Shown: positions 36,001 to 47,700 of the stretch, one piece after another
How positions within the stretch are numbered: position 1 is the stretch's first letter
Layout: every line of letters starts with the position of its first letter
NCBI GenBank assembly: GCA_032358255.1
Contig: JAULBX010000559.1
Coordinates: 1 to 64,000 of the forward strand
Source: Heterotrichella gracilis
Lineage: Eukaryota > Sar > Xanthophyceae > Tribonematales > Xanthonemataceae
DNA length: 64,000 nt
Direction of reading: 5' to 3'
Notes under the pieces: generated by a model
Told to the model about the DNA's origin: nothing
The model's input: the letters and a program-made list of their open reading frames with translations, nothing else
The model's database searches: none
Translations under genes and position numbers: made by a program

Positions 36001-38338
36001 CTGGCATGGCCACGGCCGCCGCCGCCGCGCTGCGCAAGCGTCCCTCAGACCAGGTCATTGTTGAGCCTGTGTACGTCACGCCGGTGGTCCCAAACAGAAA
36101 GGCGCGGGGGCACGCCAAGGCGGAGGGGCCTGCATACCCCCGCACCGCCCCGCCTGCGGTGCAAGCGCGCTCCTCACAAGCAGATGGGCCCATGAGCTTG
36201 TGGGTGGGACAGGTGAGCAATCAAGCTTGTTGGCATCTGTGCCACGCTTCCGAGAACATCTACATCACACTGACAACCATGTCCACATACATATCCACAC
36301 CCACATTCATGTCCACATCCACATTCATGCCCACATCCATAGCATAAACCTTACTGGTAGAGGTTTACATGGGGCTGGCATGGGGCTTGTGAAGGACAGG
36401 GATGTATGGCATAAGGGTGGTCAATACTGGTGCATGCATCCCACGTGGGCACGCATGGCAATGTCACGTATAACTATGGCGCAAGTCTGGGGACAAGGGG
36501 TGTAAGCTGCTGAGTGGAACTGTGTACGGAAAAGAAGAGCAACTGAATTAACCAATTGTGATGTGGATGGGGGTTTGGTGTTTTAGAATGTTTCCATGGC
36601 GAAGGCCATCAGCGCCTGCTCTGGCACTATGACCATAGCCGCGGCTTCATCGGCTGGTGATATTACCGTCTGCAGGCTTTTCAGGCCTTCACGTTACCTG
36701 GCAAGGTTTTAAGGTTCACGAATGCCACGAATTCACCGCACCTCACCCCTCACCCACCCTGCAGATTGCTGAGGGTGTGCCGGAGGAGGACATCATAAAC
36801 GCGTTCCGGCGCTGCGGCGACGTCACGGGTTATCGCCTCTTGCGCCAATCGCACTGTGGCTTCATTGACTTTGCCTCGACAGCAGCCGCTGCCAAGGCAA
36901 AGGCGCAGCTGCATGGCGCGGTGTTCGGGGCGGTGGGCATACGGGTGGAATTCAAGCAGGATAAAGTGAGGCTTAGGGTTTAAGGGGTCCAGGGTTTATG
37001 TAACGCTGCGCTGGTCCACTTACCGGTTCTGACTGGTGCTCTGGGTACTCTTGTCAGGAGGAGCGGCGGAACCGCTTTGGCGGCGGCTTCCAGCGGCCCT
37101 ACCGGGAGAGGCAGTCGCCTCCGCGGGATGCTGCGGTGCCCTCCAGCGCCCCCACTGGGAGGGACCTGCAGCGCTTTGCCCCCAGGGAGTATGTTGGGGT
37201 GCGGGAGGCGCCAGCTCCTGCTCTGCGGCCAAGGTGAGGGTCACAAACTGCTTGAGATGCGGTTTGCATGGGCACATGCCGATGCATCATGTAGGTGCCT
37301 CTTTGAAGTATTATGAGTGAATGATGGTGTGTTTGCTTGGCAGTGCGTGCATAATGCAGCTCCAACAACAGTGCTAGAGTTTCTTGCATTGCATGTCTTT
37401 TACCGCAGAATGTTGTGGTCTTGTAATGCGTGTTGCCGTTTGGCAGGGATGGCATGGCGCCTCAGGACCGCGCACCCTCGGTCATGCGGCCCCAGCACAT
37501 GGGCAAGGACGCCCCAAGGGGCCACATGTCACAGCTGGCAGCAGAGCGGTCAATCTCCCTGGACAGGTCGCAGCCATCAGACCAATGGATGCCCCCGCAG
37601 CCACCCTCCCCTCCCCCGCCTCTGCCCCCTTCAGAGCCACCACTGCCAGCATCCTCGCCGCCGCCACTGCCATCAAACGCAGACGCAAACATGCCACCGC
37701 TGCCGCCCAATTTTGCCCCTTCACCGCATCGCAGCGCGGCCGCTGCTCGAGCCGCATCCACCCCCCAACCGCAGCGGCCCTCGTCAGCCCACAGCCATGG
37801 GGATGGGTCCCCAGTCAAAGCAGGCTTCTCGCAGCGGCCACCCCACCTGCACCCATCCACCAGCTACCCCCCAGCCAGCGCCCCTCGGGCGCAGCCGCAG
37901 GCCGAGGCCATGTGGCGGGGCAAGGTCAGCAAGAGCGGGGTGTACGTGTGCGACGTGGAGTGCATCCAGGATGGCGCGCACATGCACCGGCTGCCTGCGC
38001 GCTCGGTCCCGCTGCCGCCCTCGCTGGATGTGCAGATGCGGGCTGACCTGAGCTACGTGGTGCAGCACATCTTCCGGGGATGCCCCCTCGGGGACCGGCT
38101 GGTGAGCAAAATCGTGCCCTGGGACTCGCCGGAGCAGAAGGCGGCCTTCAGCAAGTTTGTGCAGTACCTTGGAGAGCGGTCGCGCGCGGGGGTGGTGCGG
38201 GTCCCTACGGTGGAGGGCAGGCAGCCGCAGACGCTGTACCTCATCCCGCCCTCGCAGGCGGTGTGCGACGGGCTGAAAGTGCGCTGGGAGCCCAAGGAGT
38301 GCATGATAACCCTCATGGTGCCGTCAGCCATCAAGTAG
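33095..38338 (+). CDS. Spen-family RNA-binding protein (FPA-like, RRM + SPOC)
   Basis: Nuclear RNA-binding regulator of transcription or 3' end formation by family. Eleven exons: 33095-33344, 33424-33682, 33868-34235, 34350-34590, 34705-34811, 35045-35246, 35503-35744, 35977-36212, 36765-36965, 37058-37233, 37447-38338; phases close to 1057 aa. The N-terminus starts with an acidic patch and a possible nuclear localisation signal (LKRKRADERG). Residues ~85-330 are helical with no family I recognise. A divergent RRM-like segment lies in exons 6-7 (LRLRGLPPGISESAVYAEC), and a clearer RRM spans exons 8-9 (LWVGQIAEGVPEEDIINAF, HCGFIDFAS). A Pro-rich linker precedes a C-terminal SPOC domain from about residue 915 (MWRGKVSKSGVYVCDVECI). 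Exon 4 has a less usual acceptor (gctggatgcag) chosen because it alone keeps phase; the intron before it is open in frame, so retention is possible. Confidence 0.88.
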
Positions 38339-39298
38339 GCATGCAGTCCAGGGTTGTGGGCAATTGCAACCGCGAGTTGTGGGACGATCGTTGACAACTT
38401 AATATGGCTCACATTGCTCTCCGTTTTATGTGCACATGGACACTGCGAGTTTGGATGAAAGTTACAAGCATGCACCACTCCCTGCACACTATCAGTGGGT
38501 GGCGGCATGCCATTGTGTGAGCGCAGCGTGAGTGTGGATCTGAAACTTGTTGGGGCAACGAATTCCAATTATGCGAGTAGTTACTCAAGTAGTCGCAGGA
38601 TGACTTCAACATTACCAACACTCAACGTAAATCCTCCTATTTGTCGTCTGGAATCTCACTATTTTTGGACACAATGCAATCTTGCCAATTGATGTAAATT
38701 GCAAGGGTAATACAATAATAATAGGACTGAGCACTTGTCAGTGAACAACACAGGGCCTGGCTGGTATTCACTGTTCCATGGGGCAGCGCTGTTAGAAAGA
38801 AAGAAAGAAAGGGAACTCACAGAGGCGTAGTTAGGGGGCCACTGGCGGGCCACAGGCCACTGTTATACGATCTGAGCTGTAAGACAGTGCATTCTATTTA
38901 CTCCATTGCAGTTGCCAACAGTACCACCTGCGTGTACGTGCTGGCAATGGGCCAGGCACTGCAGTGGCTTGTAAAGACGATGCACGCCACTCGACTACAG
39001 CCTGCCTGACCGTGCTGGAAAGTGGCCTGTAAAAATTGGCAGGATCATTCAAGAATGCTGGCATCTAAGACTAAAATGTGAATAACGGGGGCACTAACCA
39101 GCACTGAAGTACACAAATGAAAGGTAGCAACCTACACACCATGGCGTGACTTCAATGTTCATTTTGGAGAAATTGACCAAATACAGCGAATTATGATGAC
39201 AAACATGCCCGCACTGGGTGCGAGTCCTTGCTTTCTTCCGTCTCTCTGTCCAGATGCTTCAAATGATACACTTGTGTAAAGATAAATCAGGAGCGGCT
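38339..39298. other. Intergenic, convergent 3' ends, with (GAAA)n and a possible element end
   Basis: It contains TGTAA at 38693-38697, a short GAAA microsatellite at about 38798-38811 and, right after it, a 29-base phrase shared with the left edge of the window. I see no gene. Confidence 0.55.
38693..38697 (+). terminator. Possible TGTAA polyadenylation signal of the Spen gene
   Basis: TGTAA about 355 bases after the stop codon on the coding strand. Short motif, so tentative. Confidence 0.3.
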
Positions 39299-42051
39299 TC
39301 ATGGTGTCAACGTGAGGATCGTTGGTTCTGGTCGCCCTCCACCTGGATCCTGTTGCAAGGCTGGCTCACCGCTGCTCCCCTTCACCACCAAGTGCGTATC
39401 CATCCAACCTGCAGCTGCATCCACAATCTGCTGCTTCTGGGTGCAGTACAGGAGCCCATGTGATGGCGATTGGACCTTGTAGAGAGTCACATCTTGGGAG
39501 GATACTTGGTGTAGGAAATCCACTGACGCCTGAAATCGAGTCAGCTGCGCATGCAACACCGGTTTGCCTGTCAGATCTGTCCTGATCTATGATGCAGGCG
39601 AATGGAAGATGCTAGGCGGGGGGGTGGTATGCAATGGTAATGAAAGCGACATGCTTTTATGGTACGTTTACAGCCAACATCTAGCTAGGAAAATGGCCCT
39701 TCTGTCGCACTGACAGGTCACACGGATCTGGCCAATTTGCAGCGTCAACCATGCACACAAACAGTAGCAAACCTCTGAACGGCAGAACAAACGCCATGCA
39801 AACCCATGCTTACCACGTCGTCAGGGCTGTGGAACACCAGCAGGGGGAGCGTTATACTGTGCGCTGCGCTGCGCGCCGCAGCCATGCCCTCCACCATCGA
39901 CAGGGCAGTGCGCGCACGAAACTTGCCCTGGTCAACCAGTGGGTTGTGCTTCAGGTCTTCCACCTGCGGTATGGTGCAAAGGTGCTGGCAACATGTATCG
40001 CAGCAGCAGCGATTAGGCATGGCCTGGTTGCAGCACTTGGGCTGCGGCACAAGGTTGCGGTCATCACTACTGCAGCACCCACAGATTGGGAATTGGCGTG
40101 TCCTCCAATGCTAGGGTGCAAGACAAAGTCGCGCATGCCATCCTTATTATTAAAATGCGCCATTGCTCAGTACAGGCTAACCAAGGGGCACAGCGGCTTC
40201 CCGCCAATTTAATAAACTCCTACACATAGGGTTTTGGCCCTGCACTTTAGGGTTTCACAATTGAACTTTAGGGTTTGCGCACAGCGACCCTACCGCAACT
40301 GGGTCATCCACCACCAGCTCCACAGGAGGGCGCCCCACCACACGTGCATGGGGTGCCACCCATGCAACCAGCCCCCCCACCAGCAGCAGCAGCCGCTTCT
40401 TCAGGTCGTACACTACGTCAATAGCAGGCGCCAGCAGTATGGCGCCAGCATATCGGTCCGGGGCTCTCTGTGCCAATAGGCAGCACACCATGCCGCCCAT
40501 GGACTGCCCCATGATAAAAATTGGCTTGTCTCGCAGTTGAGGGTGCTGCTGCAGCCGGTCCTGCAACAAATTGCCATGTGTGTGCAAGGGGCGCACTATA
40601 AATGTACCCATAGGGGAGTGCCACGTCCGCCGCGGTGTAATATATATTTATCTGGCAAGTGCACACAACTGCAGGACTTGCCTCTATGAATGCCTCCATG
40701 TCATCTGCAATGTGCTGCGGGTCTGCAATGAAGGACCTCAGGTGCTCTTCACGAGGCTCGGAGTTGCCGTGCCCGTGGGCAGAGTGCGCAAACGCCGCAT
40801 AGCCGGCTTGGGCTAGCTGGCTCAACACTGCGCAGCAGGTTGTACACTTTGTGGGTGGGTTGCTGCATTGGTGTGGTGGCCGTTCAGCAAAGGGCAAGGG
40901 AGGCTGGACTTGCCGTGTATTGAGCGGTCGGCACAGTCACAGATACCGTGGTGGAAGAAGACAGACCCTTTCGCTGCCAAGGATGGCAGAACTTCAATGG
41001 CAGACAGCTTCTGGCCCCTGCATGACCCCACCGCGTGTGTTTGATCAAGCACCTTAAAAGTGCACCACCGAGCTGAACAGCCAGGGGAACTGCCAGAACT
41101 GTGACATGGACATGGGTGCACTTCTGCTGCAAGCAACCAAAGATTTTGCCAACAGAGAGGCAAGGTCACTTGAACAACACTTGGAGCAATGTAGAGGCTC
41201 CGCCCTCACCTTTTGTTGGCAAACTCCAAGAAAAGTGGCTCCATCCTGCCACTGGCTCTCTGAACCACTCTAGGTTTACACCCGATTACTGTAGACGCAA
41301 AAAACGAATATCTTTGGGTTTGCTTTGCCACTGTGTCAAACACCCAGTTGGTCGGGCTAATATAGAGGTATAGCTGATATAGAAGCCCAAAACTTAATTG
41401 TCCCGAAATAAGCGTGGGCATATTTGATTGCATATTTGGCCAACCCTGGGTTTGTCCAGAAGGAAGAAACATACCTTAAACTGTTTACTCCTGCAGTGCG
41501 TTATCTGTTATGGCTGTTATGAAAGTCTTCACCGACCTGTCGAGGTGTACAATGCGCGACTACTCTCGAGATGAGTATGCATGCATTAACATGCATGCAT
41601 GCATTCGCAGCACACATCGCCCATCACTGACACCAGTGCTACAGTGCGCCTCTGCCCGAAGAATCTCACCGAGTCTTGAGTTCCAGGATAAAGCAACCAG
41701 GCTTGCAGCCGCCACGTAAGCACCGCTTGTCGGTTTTTGGAGGAGCATGATCCCACAAAGTCTGTGCGAGGCTACAGACTAATTGCGTCAAGCTAACTGT
41801 ACAGCCAAGGGAGTGGTGTCCACCCAGAGTTGGCCTCGCCGATGTCAGCTGCCTTGCGATAAGCGGGGTGACCACTTACAGTACTGGTGAGAAGCAGGCT
41901 GACTGGGGAAGGGTAACACACGTATGCATCAGTATGAACACGGACATAGAGGTAGTATCCAGGGGAGTCTGCCACGATAAATAATGCCAGGTGGGCTGAG
42001 GTGGGTCACAGACCGTTACCTTGAACTCTGCAGTTTCAGGTTGATGGGCAT
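39299..42051 (-). CDS. Alpha/beta hydrolase, monoacylglycerol-lipase-like
   Basis: Likely serine lipase or esterase releasing fatty acid from monoacylglycerol or a lysophospholipid. Exons: 42051-42020, 41771-41670, 41017-40914, 40827-40682, 40560-40294, 39963-39814, 39529-39299; phases close to 343 aa. Visible features are the oxyanion strand FFHHGICD, the GHG turn in HSAHGHGNSEP, nucleophile elbow GQSMGG (Ser148), acid HSPDD (Asp265 or Asp266) and His291 in SPSHGLL, so the triad is complete. Two donors are GC rather than GT (at 40914/40913 and 40682/40681, both reading GCAAGT). The first two exons were chosen for phase and motif fit and are the least certain. The gene starts only 66 bases after the upstream same-strand stop codon. 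Confidence 0.85.
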
Positions 42052-42117
42052 CCTGACAGGCACAAGACCAGGCATGAACGCGCAGTAACAGTATTGGACT
42101 GTAGTAGGTCAAGCCCT

Positions 42118-44031
42118 TTATAGCAGGTTTCGACTCCGCAGCAAGCTGGTGAGTTGCCTCTCATATAGGGAAGGATTTTGGTACAGTGGGCAGTTGACGC
42201 AGCACTTGAAGACATACGTTGGGTCCAAGAGGTTGTCCGCAGTGGACCGGCAAGGACACAGCCGAGGCAGCGAGGCAAGCTTCTCTCCGTTGGCCTGCAG
42301 AGAAACCACAGCTGCTTTTATTGAAAGTCTATCCTGCACTCATCGTTGACACCATCTTTAGTGGGTAGCTACAATGGATGCATTTAATCAGGTGTGCTGA
42401 CCTGAGTCAGAAAAGGGCTCATATGTATTTTGACAAACCCTTCGGCAACCCCCTGGCCAACCGGTCGCGTATACAAATCCCCTGGCGTGACAAACTACTG
42501 CAAGTGACAAATGGACAGCTGTGTCCCTCATGCGTACCTTGATGGCAAAGGCTGCTAACCGGCTGTCCCGGAATCTCGCCCCAGGCTGAATGCGCTGCCT
42601 GTGTGGCGCTGGATGTCTAGCCGCCAACACACTGCCTGTGCAGCTTGAGGGAGGCGTTGGGCTGCAGCTCCCGACCTGAGAGCCTTGCTGATGGGCGTCT
42701 GACTCCACTGGGGCAAATTGCTGACGCCGCTGCCGTGGCAGGTTGTTCACGCTCCCGCTGGCGCCACAGCTGTCTCGCGAAGTGTGCTCTGGGGTAGAAG
42801 AGCGACGTGTGGCGTGGACCGAGGATGCTGAGTGGGCATCCAGCTGACAGGCGGCAAGGTACGCTGATAAACACCCTGCATCTATGGTGCTGGTATGCTC
42901 ATCGGGGCCTTGATATGCACATTGAGGTCTTCTAGGCTGAGCTGGGGTGTGGAACTCAATGGGCTGTGGCAGTTGGCAGCGGCGCGTCGGTTCACACTGG
43001 GGTGAGGTCCAACAATCTGCTGGCTCTTGACTGCATTCGTCCCTTGCCTCAACAGAGCCCTGAGATGTGGCACAGGAGAGTTAATGACCCCACACTGCAA
43101 GCGTATATGCGGTGACAATGTTCACCAGTGTGCAAATTGCGACACGAGGGGCGGAGAACCTTGCCAGAGACAGTGACCTGAGCAGGGTTGAGGTTGCAGT
43201 GACCTTGAGCATCTAAGCAAACTAAGCAACCCTGCCATGGAAATGGCCTGCTTAGCAACTTACTGAGCAGGTTTTGGCAGTGTCACTGGTCCTGGGCACT
43301 GCAACAGCATTGCCCCTAGTGAATGGCTTCCGTTGACCCTGTGCATGCTTCTGTTTCTGCTTTTGTCTCAGGTCTGCAGCATACGTGAGGGCTTTCTCGC
43401 GCTGCGCTTTGACTGTGCTGACCTGCAAAATTAGACGCTAGATTTACCCTTACGGGGAGGAAAGGAATTCAGCTTGATTTGCTGAAGCCATGGGGAGCTT
43501 GTTACCTTTTGCTTGGCTGCTACGCAGTCTTGAAATATATTCTCTTTCTTTATGCGTGCTGCCCGTTGGACAACAAGCTGTTGGAACTCTTTCATTTTCT
43601 CCTGCTTTGCCTGCCTCCTTTTTGCAGCCTGTGAAAACAGCCATCATATTTGCAACCAAGCCACACCTATTGCATGTGGGTTTAAGCAGCAGCCAACAGC
43701 TGTTACCTGAGCCTCCAGCTGCTTTGCTTCCTGCAGTGCTACTGCGGGGTCTTGCACGTCCTGCTCAAAGTTCCTGATTACCAATACATTGATAGAACTG
43801 ATGGGGCCATGGGACGGGGCAAGCTGCACTCTCCCATTTAGCAAGTCTTCCTTTCCTATTACCAGGCTTTCGCTGTAGACCTGCAACGGCAATATGGTGG
43901 TTTGAAGGAACCACTTGCACTAAAGTCCACGAGCAACATCTAGTCCAAAGTCACGATTGCCGCTCTCCTACCGATGACTGTGGATATCTCCCAAGCCTAT
44001 GCATACGCAAGGCCTCCCTTTGGTACTCCAT
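42118..44031 (-). CDS. Coiled-coil protein, CCDC15-like
   Basis: Exons: 44031-43972, 43880-43707, 43628-43506, 43422-43264, 43059-42538, 42294-42118; all in phase 0, 404 aa from ATG 44031. The frame stays open upstream to about 44165, so another 5' exon may exist. The central part is a basic coiled coil (QEAKQLEAQ, AAKRRQAKQEKMKEFQQLVV, REKALTYAADLRQKQKQK). A ~170-residue Pro/Ser/Arg/Gln-rich exon follows. The C-terminus carries a Cys block, LPRLCPC then CCVNCPLYQNPSLYERQLTS, which resembles the CCDC15 end as I remember it (LCxC ... CxNNCxFYxNxxxY). CCDC15 is a centriole inner-scaffold protein in animals. The assignment is tentative. Confidence 0.72.
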
Positions 44032-44779
44032 TGGCACAGGGAAGTGCTCGCAACCTGGAGTTTGCTGGTAAATGGCTGCACAAGCTCTGGAGCTAGGGAG
44101 ATACAGTTGACTAGTCGAATGCTGCCGTTGAACTGTGAACACCCGAGCAGCGGCCAGTATCTTTTCTAGCGTTGTGAGTCGTATTAAAAATATCTGTTAG
44201 GGGTGTGCCGCTCAAGCTGTAGGTGGCACTGCGTATGTTTGCATCTGCGCTACGGCATGCCAAGACCACAATTGACATGTCTCCCCAGTCACCTAAACGT
44301 TTATATTTGGATGGAAGCAACGAAAGGAGTGCAATAGAACTGCAAGTAGTTGCATCTTAAACAACAAGGCAGCCTTATCAAATTGTAATGTATAAAGTGG
44401 GTTGTGGGGGTCCTCACATGTTCGCCTGCCAACTTCAGCGACTTTGTTTTCAATATCACCATGCTCAAAGGTTGTGTGCCCTGCCCTTTGTGCAACCGTA
44501 GATGCACGTTACTCGAACCCTTGCAAATTGCTTGCTGGAGCTCAGCCAACATCATTTAGGCGAACTGGGATCTGCCACGAGGGCACACCACATCTTATCC
44601 TGGTCCTCGTTTTCGTCAGCAATAGTCACTTAAGGCTAGCCCACTTCATCGTGCATTCCTGCACCTCAGCCGTACACATACCTTGCCTAGGACAAAGAAC
44701 TGCAAGTTGTATACATGCAGAAGTGAATATTCGTTTCTATTGTGGCGCCCAAGTGTCAGCTGCAGCCGCTGTTGCTGCA
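44032..44779. promoter_or_regulatory. Divergent promoter region, possibly with an extra 5' exon of the CCDC15-like gene
   Basis: It lies between two outward-facing genes. On the minus strand the CCDC15-like frame is open from 44165 to 44031. An ATG-led frame at about 44281-44160 could be part of its 5' end, but I could not join it in phase. Confidence 0.4.
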
Positions 44780-47700
44780 ATGGATGCTGTTACAAGGTTA
44801 TTGTACAGGAGCTTATTGAAAAGGTCAGCACATCTCCTTGCAACGCATTGCAATATGCCACGCTTATATGCATGCATATGCCTCCATGCCATTGCCATTG
44901 CCCACATTCACAGAATGCCATACTCTGAGCTCTTCCACTGTCTTTCTGCAGCGTCCGGAGGTTTGATGTCAACCCACAGCTGAAGGTTAGTGAGTTGTGC
45001 GGTGTTGTTTTCTTGGGCCTGCTCCTTCCATATCATATGTGCGCAGCCGCTGTGAATGAATGGAGAGAAGAGTCACAGGTTGGTCTCGGCCGTTGGCTGC
45101 ATGAAATGGTTCATATCCACCAGCAGTAATCTGCACGCACAGGTGCTCATCCACCGCAAGGAGACCCTAGATGGCACTGCCTGGCTGCCTGTGGGGTTGG
45201 ACAAGGTGGTGTCTGGGTTCCTTGGAGGGGAGGACAGGTGCTACTATCAGCCGCTGGCCAGCGGCACGCTATCTGTTGCGGACACCGTGAGGCAGGCTTT
45301 CCGATTCCCGGTAAGATGGGCCAATGCCCCTTTTATCCCAAATCCAGGGATGCATTTGGTACATGCATTGCAAGCAAACCACCGAACATGTCCCATGGCA
45401 AGCATGGAACATGCACCACTCGATAACACTCTGTCTGCTTTATGTACATCTTGAACTGGTCTGTCATTTGCCAATGCAGCCCACTGAGCCATCGGTTGAC
45501 ACTGGCTTCCAAGGCTTGCGGTACATCAACGGGTTATTAGCCATCGCAGACGAGCACAGGTTGGAGGAGCTTGTGCCTGCGGGTAGTTCCCCCTCCCAGT
45601 CAGATTCTGAGCGTTCTGAGCAGCCAACCTGCACAGTCGATGATGCAGCCAGCACCAGTGAACAAGACACTGTTGGTTGGCAAAGGCAGGGAGTCCCCGC
45701 GCAAGGGGACGGTGCAACCGCCAGCACCAGCAGTAGCAGCACCAGCAGCAGCAGCACTTTCATGAACCAATTTTTCAGTGACTTGCCAGGGGCATGGGGA
45801 CGGAGTAGAAAACGGGACGAGGATGGCGACCCGCCCTTGCAGCGCATCGGCATGCCGGAAGTTGGAGCGGTGCTGTTGGCACACCCTGCAATGACTGGTA
45901 CGCTGTGGCCCCAAGCCAGGCTTATCCATGGTAGACTATCCCGAACCGATAGATGCACCATCACGCTTTGCGGCTGTGCATTGTGCTGGTTCCAGTTCTT
46001 ACAATAACAGTCATAGCATACCCCATGTCGGATGCATCCACCAACAGCGGCCACACGCCATGCATTCCTGTGTGTAACAAGCGCTGCCCAGTGCCAGCCC
46101 CATGCAACCTCTGTCAATATCATTCCGGCGTGGATAGATGCATGCAGGCTGCATGGGCCACCATCGTGCCAACTGGTGAATGGATGTCAAATTGCCTGAG
46201 CTGGGGCCATGCCACCATGCATGTTGCATGGGGTGCTGGATTCCACCCACATGCTGTCCTCTGCCCACAGGCTGGTTCCAGGGAGCGGCAGTGCTGATCT
46301 GCCACCACAGCCCCGGCGGCGGCACCTATGGGCTGTGCCTGAACAAGCCCCTGAAGACCCCGGAGGACCAGCTGGTGGCGGCTGAGCGGCGCATGCGGGC
46401 GGGCTTGTCCGCACCCACCGCACCCGACATGCACACCATCACAGAGCAAGGTACGGGGATCTGCATTGGTACAAATCTTCACATGACCAATTACATGCAT
46501 TCTAGCCATACGGGCAGATTGACAGTCACATATGCACAAGCGGTGCCCATTATCACTTTTTGTACAATCCCTGGCCTGTTCACGCCATTATTTATCATCG
46601 ATGACAGAAGGTCCACGTTGTCCGTCGTCTGCATGCGCATGCAGTACAAGCTGAATTGGTGTCATGAGAGGAGGTTGATCCATTTATGCTTCTGCCATTT
46701 GCTGCACAATATGAACCCGACAGATCTCATAGCGTGCTGAATGTTAGATAAGGGCATAAATGGCTGTACGGATTTTAGACACGAAGAGTGGGAATTGCAC
46801 GAAAAGGATGTGGCAATCACGTTGGATCTCCACTCCACGAGCTGTCCTGCACACACCCTTGCCAGGTCTCCACGCCCATTCTGCCCTGCATTGCCCCTCC
46901 CCTCCCCTCCCACTGCTCACCTGCACCATCATCCCCCCTATGTCAGACATATCGTGCAGCGACTCGGAGTACGACAGCGACTTTGACACCTCCTTTGACA
47001 ACGAGTTCAGCGAGGAGGATGGGGGGGAGGGGGAGGTGACAGGCATGCTGGTCACCTCGTGGACCGACAGCGAGGATGAGGGGTCGGCAACAGGTGGGAC
47101 CCTGATTTAGGGTTTTGGGTGGGGGTGCAACTTTTGGTTATATTTCTGCCCAGGGCTTGTCTAAGGGTTTAGGGTTTAATGGAGGTAGTGCTGACGTGGA
47201 ACCCTAGCGCTTAGGTGCATGATGCTGGGCGCGCGAGTCAAGGCTGGTTGGTGTTTATTACATGCATATCCGTTGCTGGGGAGAGTGGTACAAGCAGATC
47301 CTGGCAAATGCACATGTTGACATGCGGAGGATGTGGTCAAATGCTGGAAGCAGCCCTGCGCTGGCGATTGCACACGCATCACATGCGCCAGCCATCTGTC
47401 CACCCAAGCCCACCGCTGCCTGCAGGGCACCATTGGATGGACATCCCCCAGGGCGCCCTGCCCCCCACCAGCGGCCTCATGACCCCCCGCCGCAGCCTCA
47501 GCAGCGGCGCAGCAGGCGGCGCATTGTCGGCCCCCCGCAGCCAGGACCGGCCCGAGGTGATAGATGCAGAGGTGGTGGAGCCGAGAGAGCACACCGGGTC
47601 ACCCTTCAAGGTAGATTCAGGGTGGCATGACGTGGCAGCGTTATACTGTGGCGTGGTGGTTATCCCAGCTTTTGACCGAAGTTGCAGTTGTGTGCCCTGC

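Noticed and set aside
36213-36764. Possible extra exon of the Spen-like gene around 36590-36660
   Set aside because: Joining exon 8 directly to exon 9 restores a normal RRM (LWVGQ-IAEGVPEED); adding the extra piece breaks the fold and meets a stop.
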